Below, one piece after another: positions 10,849 through 20,599 of a DNA stretch of 64,000 bases (the stretch's first letter is position 1; every line of letters starts with the position of its first letter). Source of the stretch: Verticillium longisporum. Lineage: Eukaryota > Ascomycota > Sordariomycetes > Glomerellales > Plectosphaerellaceae. The notes under the pieces are model-generated. The model had not been told where the DNA came from. It did no database searches and worked only from the letters and a program-made list of their open reading frames with translations. A program made the position numbers and the translations under genes. Location of the stretch: positions 930,001 through 994,000 of the forward strand of contig JAETXT010000015.1 in NCBI GenBank assembly GCA_019188255.1, given 5' to 3'.

Positions 10849-12934
10849 CTATAGCTTTGCTCTTGTTGGTGCCGGCTGCTCCTCCCATAGTCCTGAGAGC
10901 TCGCCCATGATGGTGTCCATGACGGCCCCCAACCGCACAGCTTCGTACACCTTACTCACGTCACTTCCGATCGTCGGCTGCCCGTGGGCGAGAACCCCGC
11001 GGTTGAATGGTATGGCGAGCGCCCCGCGGACGACGCCGTACAGCACGCTCGACCCATGACCCAGTCCAGGCATAGCCGGGTTCCCCGTCGGGACCGACAC
11101 GGCCGGCTCGGGGTCGTTTGCGGGGTCCGCGACCCAGGCAAGCATGTCCTTGCAGAGACCAATCTCGAATGCCGCGATGGCTTCCAGGGGCGCGAAGCCC
11201 TGTGCCATGGCCAGGGAGAGGATGTGCGAGGCTACGCGGGAGGCTACGCGGCGGCAGCGGGTCTGGTAACTTGTCTTGTTGTCGTCGTGCCAAGTGTCAG
11301 TGAAGAGCGCGACCACTTCGGCACGCTGCGCCTCGTCGAGCTTGATGCTGATAGAGGCAAGCGCGGGAAGCGGTGTATGGGCGGCGAGGAAGCGGCGGTG
11401 GTAGTGCCGCAGGTCGATGGCTTGGCAGCAGACGTAGGCGTGGCAAGCCACATGTGGGCGAGGATGTCGAGTGCCTCCATCGTGCGGCGGGCCGAGAGAA
11501 AGGCGAGCGAGTTGATGCCTTGGTTGTGCAGCTCGGCCGATTGCACGTGGGCCGAGACGGGGTGAGCGAGGGCAGCGAGCTCGGCCATGTAAGCACTCAT
11601 ATTGACGTCGATGCCCTTCATCGTGTACGAGTTGTCTGGGTCGCCGAAGACGAGGTTAGCGTCAAGGCCGTTATTGAGTGACGGGTTGATGAGCTCCGTG
11701 CATTGCGAGTAGACCATGCGGCCGATCATCTGCAGGGCATTCTTCGTCTTGTCCATGGCTGACGTGACGGCTGTCGCTTGGAAGTTGCCGCCCGAGTAAA
11801 CATCGCCCCCGGGACCTGCGGCTGTATCGATGACGGGATTGCCAGAGGTCGAGTTGAGCCCGAACTCGATCTGGCGTTGGGCGAGGAGGAGGTCCTCCAG
11901 GTAAGGGCCGAGCCATTGGGGGCTGTACGCGTGGAGTAGCGATCTTGCCAGAGGCCCTCGCCGGTGCGCTTCCGGGACTCGAGGCCGGTGACAAACGTGG
12001 ACCCTTTGAGGAGGGCGCGAATGGTCGAGGCCGCCTCCCGTTGACCAGGGTGGGGCCGGATGGCGTGAATAAAGGGGTTCGACCATTCCACGTTGCCGGC
12101 AAGGGACTCTGCGGTGAAAGCGGTGAGCAGCTGGGCAAGGATGGCAAGCTGCTGAGATTCATGTACGATGAGAGCAGCGAGAGCTACGGAAGGTGCCGTG
12201 CCGTTGATGAGACCCAGGCCTTCTTTCGGGGCGAGCTCAATAGGTGTGATGTTGTGCATCTCAAAGGCAGCCTGGGCTGTGGTCAGCCTATGAGGGGCGG
12301 AAGGCCCATGGCGGACTCGGATTCCGGGGCTTCCTGTCAGGGTGCCGGCGATATAGGATAGGGGCATGAGATCGCCCGAGGCGGATATGGTGCCGCGTAG
12401 AGGCACCACCGGTGTGATATCGAACCAGAGCAGCTTAAGCAGTGTCTGAATGACCTCCAGCCTGACGGCACTGTGGCCGCGAAGATTCTGGTTTGCTCTC
12501 GCCAGGATGGCGGCTTTGACCCAGTCGGTGGGAATGGCATGAGACTGCCCATCGCGGTCGAGGAGCTCGCCGTTCACGTCAGAGGTGGCAATAATGGCAC
12601 TTTGCGTGTGCTGAAGGAGAGAGATTTGAAGTCTGCGGAGCTTTTCGGTTCTGGCATCGGCACTCCCACCAAAGCCGGTGTTAACACCATAGATAACCCA
12701 ATCATGATCCAGATGGCTGTTCAGGACGTCAATGCTTTGTTGTAGACGCTCTTTCAGTTGTGGGTCTTCTTTGATGTGAGGTACGAGGCCATGGCGAGCG
12801 ACGGCAACGACGGAGGCGACGTCAAGGGATCGACCGTCGAGGGCTATAGAAGTACCGGCTTTGAGATCCTGTAGCTTCTTCCAAGTTTTGAGGGCGACAG
12901 AAGCATGCCGAGGGGCGAAAAGGTTGTCATCCAT
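10849..12934 (-). CDS. phenylalanine/histidine ammonia-lyase family enzyme (MIO type)
   Basis: Deaminates an aromatic amino acid, phenylalanine to cinnamate if it is PAL, in the cytosol. It is intronless, starts ATG at 12934 and ends TAG at 10849-10851, giving about 695 residues, the usual fungal PAL length. The MIO prosthetic-group tripeptide Ala-Ser-Gly lies in GTISASGDLMPLSYIAGTLTG. The Tyr-loop region YGVNTGFGGSADARTE and the signatures NGTAPSVALAAL, GNPVIDTAAG and SAELHNQGINSLAFLSARRT are present. Two single-base losses break the frame: in the G5 run at 11918-11922 (between STRTAP and QWLGPYL) and near 11448-11453 (before ACHAYVCCQAIDLR). Conserved sequence resumes immediately after both. 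Substrate (Phe, Tyr or His) cannot be decided by eye, but the C-terminal extension and length favour PAL over bacterial-type HAL. Confidence 0.87.
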
Positions 12935-14181
12935 TGTGGGAGGCTCCGGAAGGATAGTTAAGGGCAGAAGGAGGCGAAGAAGAGCTCCGTCAATGGGTGA
13001 TGTGGTTTTTGCCGCGAAAACTACCAGGAAGAGAACTTGAGCTTGATACGGTACGAAACAGGATCGTAGAAATCGTAACGCAGCCCGCGGCCCGGAACAA
13101 AAAGGGGAGCAATGTCACAAGAGTCTCCTTGTGTGTCTCGGCGGATCGCTGATGCGATGGGACAGACACAAGGTGCAACGTGGTGATGGCCGTAATTGCC
13201 GCGGCTGCAATGGCTCAGGTACCAAGGTATGTTGTCCAGCACATGTGAGAGTAAAACAGCGAGAGGTGCGCAAGGTCGATAGGTGCTTGAAGCAAGTGAG
13301 ATGGCTCAAAGCACCGATCTCAGGGAGGCAAGTCAAATTTGCGGTGAGAGAAGTGGTCCGAGAGGATGGGAAAGCTCAATTCGGGCCTTGAACTGCAGCC
13401 CCAGGTCAACCAACGGTACAGAGATGACGGCAAGGAGAAGAAAATATCCCGGTACGCCACCAGATGGCTTGATCGTGCGCCAAATAGGCAGGCTATTCCC
13501 AAGAAGGGAGGCCATAGAGGGCGCATGTTGTGCCTTGTCTGCGGCAAAGTCGGGTTGATACTCGGAGGTAGCAAGAATGTCGAACGAATGAAGACATCTG
13601 TGGCCCAACAAGTGGCAGTTGGTGGTGCGTTGGTGTTGCTCGCTTTGGCCAGTCAGCTGCTCAGGGGAATGGTACTGTACACAAGGCAAGAGGGACTGAC
13701 TAGCTGCTCATGCCATCCGTTGGACGATATGGCAGGAGAGACCGGCGTTTCCCAGCGGACCTACGGGGGCCTACAGGGGACGATAGAGGCTTATAGGGGG
13801 CCATTCTGGCACTTGGGTACCTACCTCGCTGTGAGGCGACCCCTTAGCATGGTTTAATTGGCTGCGTCGGCTGGACCTCCGGCAAGAGTGGGGATCACAA
13901 CCTCTGGACTTCAAGATCGAAGTCATGCACATACAGTACCTCGTCACGCCGATAAAGGCTCATCTCGTCAGGCAACCACGGCCAGTCCAACCTTCGAGAT
14001 CCCAACTCGACACAACCTATCAACCCAACCGTTCAACTACCTCACATGGGTGACCATCTGCAGACCCTCACGCCTATTCGTACTACTGCATCACGCCTTG
14101 CAAGGCTGGCATTCGGCCCTCTCAAGTGTTGCACCAAAGACTGAAACACCACCACAACTAGATCACCACGCAGGCGTCACC
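12935..14181. other. divergent promoter region (PAL / ATG12)
   Basis: About 1.2 kb between divergent genes. Contains GGCCTACGGGGGCC-like GC tracts and one GGTACCTACC at 13816. No gene recognised. The frame of ATG12 is open upstream of its ATG, but that part (before 14182) has no conserved features and is treated as leader. Confidence 0.6.
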
Positions 14182-14619
14182 ATGTCTTCTCCGGCGCAGC
14201 AATCCCCCCCAGCCTCGCCCCCTGACTCCCCTATACCCGACCGCACCACCTCGCCCGACATTCCCTTGACCATGTCGGCCTCCGCCATACTCACAGCCCA
14301 ACCCCGCGATGTCACGGCCGCCCTCGCCAGTGCTGGCCTCTTTCCCAACGACAAGGTCGTCGTCAGCTTCAAGCCCATCGGCAGTGCCCCATCTCTCGCC
14401 CGCTCCGTCTTCAAGATCAGCGCCGATCAGAAATTTGAAAACATTGTCCAGCACTTGCGCAAGAAGCTCAAAGTCCAAAGCACCGACAGTGTCTTCTGTT
14501 ATGTCAATAGCGCCTTTGCCCCTTCCCTCGACGAAGTCGTGGGGAACCTGCATGGCTGCTTCAAGGACATGAGCGACCAACTCGTTATCTCTTACTCCAT
14601 GACACCAGCCTTCGGATGA
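14182..14619 (+). CDS. ATG12: Atg12 ubiquitin-like autophagy protein
   Basis: Ubiquitin-fold modifier conjugated to Atg5 by Atg7 and Atg10. The Atg12-Atg5-Atg16 complex directs Atg8 lipidation on the forming autophagosome. The gene is a single exon of 145 codons. The first 35 or so residues are Ser/Pro-rich and disordered. The ubiquitin fold follows: [63 protein letters not shown] and [19 protein letters not shown]. The protein ends in an exposed glycine (PAFG), needed for conjugation, with no residues after it, so no processing is required, as known for Atg12. The ATG at 14182 precedes the conserved part closely; the in-frame upstream sequence has no support. Confidence 0.93.
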   Translation: MSSPAQQSPPASPPDSPIPDRTTSPDIPLTMSASAILTAQPRDVTAALASAGLFPNDKVVVSFKPIGSAPSLARSVFKISADQKFENIVQHLRKKLKVQSTDSVFCYVNSAFAPSLDEVVGNLHGCFKDMSDQLVISYSMTPAFG

Positions 14620-14926
14620 ACTCTCACCTCAAGTTGGCTAGTCGCTCATATGCCTCGCCACATGCACCCAGCTATGTCAAAAAATGTGCCCCAACATAGT
14701 GGCTCATATTTCTGTTAATACCTGCCTTATCGATGCTGACACTCGAAAGCACCCTCGAAATGGAAAACAAACCAGGGCTACAAAAGTTCTGCATTCTTCT
14801 TTTCCAATCCAAGCCTCCATGATATGCAATGCTCCATGCTCAAGAGATCACCAACTACGCCGGACACCAATAATGCAACCAGTCTCGCTCTATCGCAACT
14901 CAACCCAATGCTGATACTCAAAGGCC
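14620..14926. other. convergent 3' spacer
   Basis: About 300 bp between the ATG12 and panB stop codons. No gene seen; likely both 3' untranslated regions. Confidence 0.6.
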
Positions 14927-16000
14927 TCAAATCTTCTCGACCGCCGCCTCAAATGCCTCCAGCTCCTCCTTCGAGATAGGATACGTGTGCTCCGGCGCCG
15001 GGTACTCCCGGCTCTTCACCTGGCGCTTGTAGGCCTCGATCGCTTTGAGACTCTCGCCCCAGACATCGCCATACTTCTTGACAAATTTGGGCAAGAAGCG
15101 ACCTGGAGGGAAGTTGCCAATCATGTCAACTTGCACCAGTACCTGGCCCGAACACCCGTTACCGGCGCCAATGCCTATTGTTGGCACCGAGAGCTTCTGC
15201 GTCACGAGCGTCGCGACCTCAGCCGGCACGGCCTCCACTACCATGGCGAAGGCGCCAGCCTCCTGCACAGCCAGCGCATCCTCCAGGAGCTTCGCCGCTC
15301 CTGCCGCCGTCTTGCCCTGAACACGGAAGCCGCCCAAGGCGTTTTGCCGCTGTGGGGTCAGGCCAACGTGGCCGAGTACGGGGATGCCGGCCTGCGTGAT
15401 CTTGCGGATGGTGGGGGCCATCTCCTTGCCGCCTTCGAGCTTGATACCTTGCATACGGCCCTGCTTGATGAAGCGAATCGCCGTCTCCAGCGCTTGGTCC
15501 GGCGAGATCTCATACGAGCCCATCGGCAGGTCGCCAATCTTTGACGCAGTTAGTCATTGCCACGGAGGGGACAGTGCGCGTATGGTACTCACGGTGAAGG
15601 CGCTCTTGGTCGCGCGTGCGACCGATCGACAGTGCAACAGCATCTCCTCGACGAGCACCTCGCTCGTGTCCTCCATCCCCAAGGCGACCATGGCGAGGCT
15701 GTCGCCCACGAGAATCATGTCCATGCCCGCGATGTCGCCAACGTAGGCGCTTGGGAAGTCATGTGCTGTGATGACCGTGATCGGGTCGCCCTTGCGATGC
15801 TGACTCCTGAGCTGGCCTAGGGTCACCTTTTTCCGCGCATTTCCGGATGATGCGCCCATGGGCGAGTGAGAACTCCATCGCAGCTTGTTGTGTTGTGACA
15901 CAGCGGCGTAAAGGGGCTTGGCGGCGTTGACGTGTGGTCGTGTGCTTCGGGCAGCCGAGGCACACGACCGGAAGAAGGTACTTTTAAATGGGAGCGACAT
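14927..16000 (-). CDS. panB: 3-methyl-2-oxobutanoate (ketopantoate) hydroxymethyltransferase
   Basis: First committed step of pantothenate (coenzyme A) synthesis: adds a hydroxymethyl group from methylene-tetrahydrofolate to ketoisovalerate. Exon 1 is 16000-15593, intron 15592-15539 (gtgagt...gactaactgcgtcaaag), exon 2 15538-14927, about 339 residues. The start chosen gives a basic, Ser/Arg-rich leader (MSLPFKSTFFRSCASAARS) that looks mitochondrial; an in-frame ATG at 16057 would add 19 residues. Family signatures: VTLGQLRSQHRKGDPITVITAHDFPSA, the metal-binding GMDMILVGDSLAM, the splice-joined TKSAFT/IGDLPMGSYE, GIKLEGGKEM, IPVLGHVGLTPQ, and MVVEAVPAEVA with the catalytic Glu. TIGIGAGNGCSGQVLV follows. 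Complete and undamaged. Confidence 0.93.
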
Positions 16001-17439
16001 TGGCATAAACCAAGGTACCTCGAAAAATAGTTGTGGCAGCTCAGCAGGGGATTGCAATGATCAGAGCCCGAGAAAAGATGATGCTTCCGAATGGAGTTCG
16101 AGTGTGCTTCTTTCCAGTTTTTTTTTATGAGGAGAGAAAATTAGGGCGGGTGAGTTCTTGGTGCGGAAGGTTCTTTTATTGTCGAGGTCATGATGGTATA
16201 TGCTGCGTAGAAATGCTCATGCTCTGCACCGTCTTGTGGTGTTGGAATTTCTGAACACTACCTAATAATAAAGGCCAGCGCCCCCCTGGACCACCCTCCC
16301 CCACTAGGGGCCGCTAATGCCTGGAAAGTGTGTTCTGGCCCGGAGGGCTGCCAGTATCTGGTTCAGCTCGGTTATGTCAGCAATTTACCTCGGCACCCCG
16401 TGCTGGCGAGGGCCGTTCGGATCTGGCAAGTCTGTTCCCAACACTTGGCTCAATACAGGAGGTGCTGTCTTGGTTTGGTTGTTCATGAGCTTCCTCCTCG
16501 GGGTTGCAACTCGATTTGCAGATGAGTAGTTGATGCCCGAAGACATCATCTTCCTCGACACCCGTGTCCACATCCCACAATGCCGACTGTGTCTCGAGGG
16601 GCTTGGGCTTCCCACTCTCCCACCCGCAGTACTTCAGGACGACAGGTGGCAGGCGGGGGGGGCGTATGACAGTTGAAAGGCAATCCATGATGCTTATTGC
16701 AGGACATCAAGGTGAGCGAGGCTCTTTTGATGCACTATTCGGGCATGTGCTTCACGTAGGTACCTGGCTCTATCGAGGTTCCCAAATGCAACGAACCCCT
16801 TTCCTGAGTGTCGCCGCGCCGTGATGTTCCACTGTCTGCCTACCTAGATACCCAGGCAGGCAGCATTCACATCACGATTTACATATTGCCCTCCCCCGAA
16901 GCTGTACAACAACTGTATCCCGCGATTACCATGCTCAGAGTCGTTCAGTCATGCAAGGCCTCCCCGCAGAGCAGGCACAAGGACGCTGGTCGGTCCTAGT
17001 GGGCAAGCGCCGTCACACGTCAGAGGACCAGCATCCCACTCGGCTCGGTGATCCAGGGATAGACCCCGCCAACGAGGAGCTCGTTGGCTTATCAGACCCA
17101 TCCGGGCCTAGCTTATCGTCCCGGTGCCGCCCACCTCACTGCATCATCACGCGTGACTGCAACTTGGACGGTTCCAGGAGGAACCCGACTTCACCCCTCT
17201 TTGTCAACCTTTCTACATAATCTCGTGACTCGCCCTCTGACCCCTCAGCCCAGCATACCGCACAGCCTGTATTGAACCCCGTTTCCTCCAACAACCTCTG
17301 CCTTTCGCCATTCCAGTCGAGCCGAAGCATTGCGAGTCATCTCTCAACAAGGACCTATCTCCACCACGTTCATAGCCCGCCAACGTAACCATCGAATTGA
17401 CAACGCCACCTATCGCGAGAACCCACAGCATCCGGCAAG
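16001..17439. other. divergent promoter region (panB / ubc8)
   Basis: About 1.4 kb between divergent genes. It contains GGTACCT palindromes near 16013 and 16757. Short overlapping frames have no motif. The 170 bp upstream of ubc8 are pyrimidine-rich leader. No gene recognised. Confidence 0.6.
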
Positions 17440-18496
17440 ATGAGCAGCCCGCGCCGCAGAATCGAGACTGATGTATGTGCTCCGCCTCCCACACTCTGTA
17501 CGCAAGGTTGCCAGAAGGACGCAGAGTTGCTGACTGGTACATTCAACAGGTCATGAAGTACGGTGGCGCAGTTCCGTAGTTCTGCAGTCCCACTAGCTAA
17601 CATGTCGCAGGATGTACGATCTCTTAGGTCATGGTTGACCCCATGGTACAACTAACACTGCCTCTAGGCTCATGAGCGACTATGAAGTCACGCTTGTGAA
17701 TGACAACAGTTCGTCTCCGAATCACCAGTACCCCGCCCTTCGTCCCATACCCGTTGCTAACCGATCTTAGTGTAAGTAGTGATTCGACGGCCAACCGGAC
17801 ACTCGACGACATTCTGACCACTCCGACACAGGCAAGAGTTTTACGTCCGCTTCAAGGGCCCCACGGAGAGTCAGTCGGACCACACTACCAACATGGAATG
17901 GCAGACCTGTATGCTGACCTGGAGCAGCACCCTTCGAAGGCGGCAACTGGAAAGTTCACGTCGAGCTCCCCGACAACTACCCCTACAAATCTCCAAGCAT
18001 CGGCTTCGTCAACCGAATCTTCCATCCCAATATTGACGAGCTGTGAGTGGGCCTACAGAAGAGCAGGAAGCATACGGAACAAACAGGAATTACGAAAGAC
18101 TGACGCGGGCCTATCCGCAGGTCGGGCTCCGTGTGCCTGGACGTCATCAACCAGACCTGGTCGCCAATGTTCGATATGATCAACATCTTCGAGGTCTTCC
18201 TCCCTCAGCTTCTGCGATACCCGAACCCCACCGATCCGCTCAACGGCGAGGCGGCCGCCCTGATGATCAGGGAGCCCAAGAGCTACGACGTCAAGGTCAA
18301 GGGTGTGTGCTACCGAGATGGTCATAAGAAAGCAACGACGTGCTGATGATGGACCACAGAATACGTGCAAAAGTACGCGAGCAAGGACGCAGCAAACGAG
18401 GCTGGCGCAGAAAGCGAGGACGATGACGACATGTCTTCGGTAGGCAGCTTCGGCGATGACGACGACGACCAGCCCGCTGGCAGGATGGATGTTTGA
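17440..18496 (+). CDS. ubc8: ubiquitin-conjugating enzyme E2, Ubc8/UBE2H type, with microexons
   Basis: E2 that carries ubiquitin on a cysteine; yeast Ubc8 works with the GID ligase on gluconeogenic enzymes. Conserved segments appear in order: [63 protein letters not shown] (HPN motif), [15 protein letters not shown] (active-site Cys, codon 18134-18136) and [17 protein letters not shown]. An acidic tail ends at 18496. My exon model is 17440-17472, 17550-17557, 17611-17613, 17668-17708, 17771, 17832-17869, 17928-18042, 18121-18302 and 18360-18496. The lengths sum to 558 nt, exactly 186 codons. Exons 2, 3 and 5 are 8, 3 and 1 nt. All eight introns have GT...AG ends, and those around the tiny exons each carry their own CTAAC or CTGAC branch motif. 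Product identity is certain; the microexons are inferred from the frame, the splice signals and the family sequence. Confidence 0.92.
17611..17613 (+). other. ubc8: putative 3-nt microexon (GAT) of ubc8
   Basis: Lies between acceptor ATGTCGCAG and donor GTACGA. The upstream intron (17558-17610) has branch GCTAAC and the downstream intron (17614-17667) has ACTAAC. It turns AA|G and AT|G into Lys-Met, giving VMKMLMSD, the same length as the yeast VMKLLMSD. Skipping it would give VMKLMSD, one residue short. Confidence 0.7.
17771..17771 (+). other. ubc8: putative 1-nt microexon (T) of ubc8
   Basis: A single T between acceptor GATCTTAG and the perfect donor GTAAGT. The preceding intron (17709-17770) has branch TTGCTAACC and the following intron (17772-17831) has TTCTGACC. 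The base completes A|T|G (Met) in NDN-M-QEF. Without it the downstream exon is out of frame. Confidence 0.68.
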
Positions 18497-19032
18497 TCGT
18501 TCTGTTGCCTTTTTGCAGCTTGGCCGACCAGCGGGGCTACGACAGCCAGTGGCACTGATCCTTTCTAGCCGCGTCTAAAAACCCATCCGTCGCCAGGACA
18601 AGCGAGCTCTTTTCTTTTTGTTGTTTGCCTTTCGGGCCACTTGATGCTCGCGGAGTACTTGCCGACGGGGCGTTTTGAAATGATGGGGAGTTTTCATGCA
18701 GAGGATCGAAACGCAGCGCCCTCGACTCCTTGACCGGACTGTGTAGGTGTGTTTGGATTGCTTTCCGTGCTTTTTGGGATATTCGTCGAATAGGTCATAC
18801 ATGGATGCCCCCTGGATGAGGCGGCCTTTAGGTTTAGGGAATGATTGAATTTACCATCAGTGTTCAGATGAAGGGCGAAGAAGCATGAGATAAAATTGCA
18901 TGTCATGGCTATTGGTTGATGGTCCTTCCATCCCAAATCAGTGCCAGCCCGGGGTATCTTGACGTAAAAGAAAACATGTGAAAAACAACGCCGCCTTCTA
19001 ATGCAGTTTGTCCCTGGGGTGTGAGCCCTTTC
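18497..19032. other. convergent 3' spacer
   Basis: Between the ubc8 stop and the Yju2/Saf4-family stop. No gene seen. Confidence 0.6.
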
Positions 19033-20145
19033 TCAATCCGACTCCGAGTCATAGGCTACCAATCCCATTGGTGGTGCGGCTTCCTGTTGTGCCGTTTCGC
19101 GCGTCGGCTGTTCTGCGTCAGCTCCTTCGGCAGCCTCTCTCTTGCGCTTGATCCCTGAAATGAGGCCTTTCATCTTGGTCGATGAGCTCGACATCTTGGC
19201 GTCCACCAAGAATGGATCGGTGGCCATGCGCGTGTTGCCGACAAGCTCCGACACGAAGCCTGCTCTCCGCTGGGAAGCGAGCAGCTTGCTCTTGGGCGTC
19301 GCCGCCGCCGTGCCGCCGCCGGCCGCGCTCTTTTTTATTTTGTTCTCCTCCCTCCTGCCGCCTCCGTGAGCCTTGACGAACAGAGGCTTCGCCAACGTCC
19401 TGTGGGCACGCTTCCCTGCGTCGTCGCCGTCGTCGTCGTGGTGGTCCCCAAACGCGACGAGGGCAGCCCTCGTCGCATCCGCCTCGGTGGCGGGCAGCAG
19501 GTCCAAGTCGAAGCCGATGCGCGCGCGCAGGCCGTCGTCCACTCCGGCCTGGCGCTCCCTCTCGCGGCGGCCGACGCGGAACGTGCGGCGCAGGGCGCGG
19601 TTGCGCGCGTAGGGGTCGAGCCACTGGCGGCGCGCCACGTCCTCGAGGTCGTCGATGCGGTCGGTCGCGGCGGCGACGGCGTCGCGGTCGTCGATGGTCT
19701 TCTCGAGGCTCGCAAAGGCGCTGGCGCGCAGGGCGGCCCTCTCTTCGTCGGTCATGACGACGAGGTCGCCGTCGCCGTCGCGGGCCGCGGGGCCCGTGTC
19801 GCGCTTGGCGGCGCCGGCGACGACGACGTAGGCCGTGTTCTGCGGGTCGGTGGCCACCTCGATGGTGCCGCCGCAGGCGGCGTGGCGCATGCGGGAGGTC
19901 CAGAACGGGGTCGAGTGGTAGGCGCCGGTGCGGCGCTTCTCGGCGTTGAAGCGCACGCCCTGGCCGATGATGGTGGGCTTCGGGCAGGTCGAGCACCAGA
20001 TGGCGAAGGGCATCTCGAAGCGGACCGTCTGGACGCCGGGCTTGGCGGCGGAGCGGCCTGGCGGCAGCTTGGCGTGGAGGGCGTTGCCGGAGACGGTGCC
20101 TTCGAGGTCGGGGGGCACGTAGCGGCCCATGTTGAAGCCTTGCAT
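19033..20145 (-). CDS. Yju2/CWC16 (CCDC130, Saf4-like) splicing factor
   Basis: Spliceosome-associated nuclear protein of the CCDC94/CCDC130 family. I set the start at the ATG at 20145 because the family's N-terminus begins there (MQGFNMGRYVPPDLEG); the frame is open for 114 more codons upstream, but that part is low-complexity tandem repeat. The conserved domain follows: VRFEMPFAIWCSTC, IGQGVRFNAEKRRTGAYHSTPFW, RMRHAACGGTIEV and TDPQNTAYVVVAGA. The zinc ligands are CxxC plus the later Cys of HAAC; the second CxxC typical of animals is HxxC here. The RYVPPD opening and the RRTGAYHSTPFW segment favour the CCDC130/Saf4 branch over Yju2 itself. The C-terminal half is charged and Ala/Asp-rich, with a QWLDPYARNRALRRTFR element and a basic KRKREA stretch near the end. 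No intron; about 370 residues. Confidence 0.88.
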   Translation of the reverse strand: MQGFNMGRYVPPDLEGTVSGNALHAKLPPGRSAAKPGVQTVRFEMPFAIWCSTCPKPTIIGQGVRFNAEKRRTGAYHSTPFWTSRMRHAACGGTIEVATDPQNTAYVVVAGAAKRDTGPAARDGDGDLVVMTDEERAALRASAFASLEKTIDDRDAVAAATDRIDDLEDVARRQWLDPYARNRALRRTFRVGRRERERQAGVDDGLRARIGFDLDLLPATEADATRAALVAFGDHHDDDGDDAGKRAHRTLAKPLFVKAHGGGRREENKIKKSAAGGGTAAATPKSKLLASQRRAGFVSELVGNTRMATDPFLVDAKMSSSSTKMKGLISGIKRKREAAEGADAEQPTRETAQQEAAPPMGLVAYDSESD

Positions 20146-20291
20146 GATGGGCGAGGTGTGTGTGTAAATGCAGTCGTGTGTGGTCGGAGTTGCTAGACAG
20201 CAGTGGCTACAGAATGGCCGAGAGATACGTGCTAATCGACAGTGACGGGATGGCTCATGGCAAGGTCGATCGTGAAGAGCCACACCATGAT

Positions 20292-20356
20292 AGGATCGTG
20301 GTTGGGGACCGTGGTTGAGGATTGTGGTTGAGGATCGTGGTTGAGGATCGTGGTTA
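20292..20356. repeat. 13-bp tandem repeat, five copies
   Basis: Unit AGGATCGTGGTTG repeated five times with few changes, about 150 bp upstream of the Saf4-like start and 60 bp from the island border repeat. Confidence 0.85.
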
Positions 20357-20415
20357 ATGGTCGAGTGGAAAAAGGCAAGAGATACTGTGACGTATCGATG
20401 TGGCGCGCGCCAGTG

Positions 20416-20599
20416 GGAGAACAGGATGGGATATGCAATACAATGAGGGTATGCGTCGGGCGAGGGCATGCAGTATTGAGGGTTCACTAGATATCCATTT
20501 CTCGACCTCTCTTTTTAACTAATATAATAACTAACTTAAACCCCTATCACTTATACGATTTCTACTAGCTTCTCGGCAATTCCTAATTGATTCCTATTT
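20416..20599 (+). repeat. 184-bp direct repeat, left copy, bordering the RIP island
   Basis: Matches 38467-38650 in the same orientation without gaps (constant offset of 18,051 bp). All differences I see are C/T or G/A transitions. In this copy the mutated positions lie in the right half, nearest the island. Confidence 0.9.

Noticed and set aside
13858..14181. Upstream in-frame extension of ATG12
   Set aside because: No ATG-supported conserved sequence before 14182; reads as leader.
19366..20196. 276-codon plus-strand open frame opposite the Saf4-like gene
   Set aside because: Exact antisense of a conserved gene in GC-rich DNA; Gly/Ala/Val/Arg-rich translation without motif.
20146..20487. 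N-terminal extension of the Saf4-like protein to 20487
   Set aside because: The added 114 residues translate the 13-bp tandem repeat and the border repeat; the family N-terminus starts at 20145.
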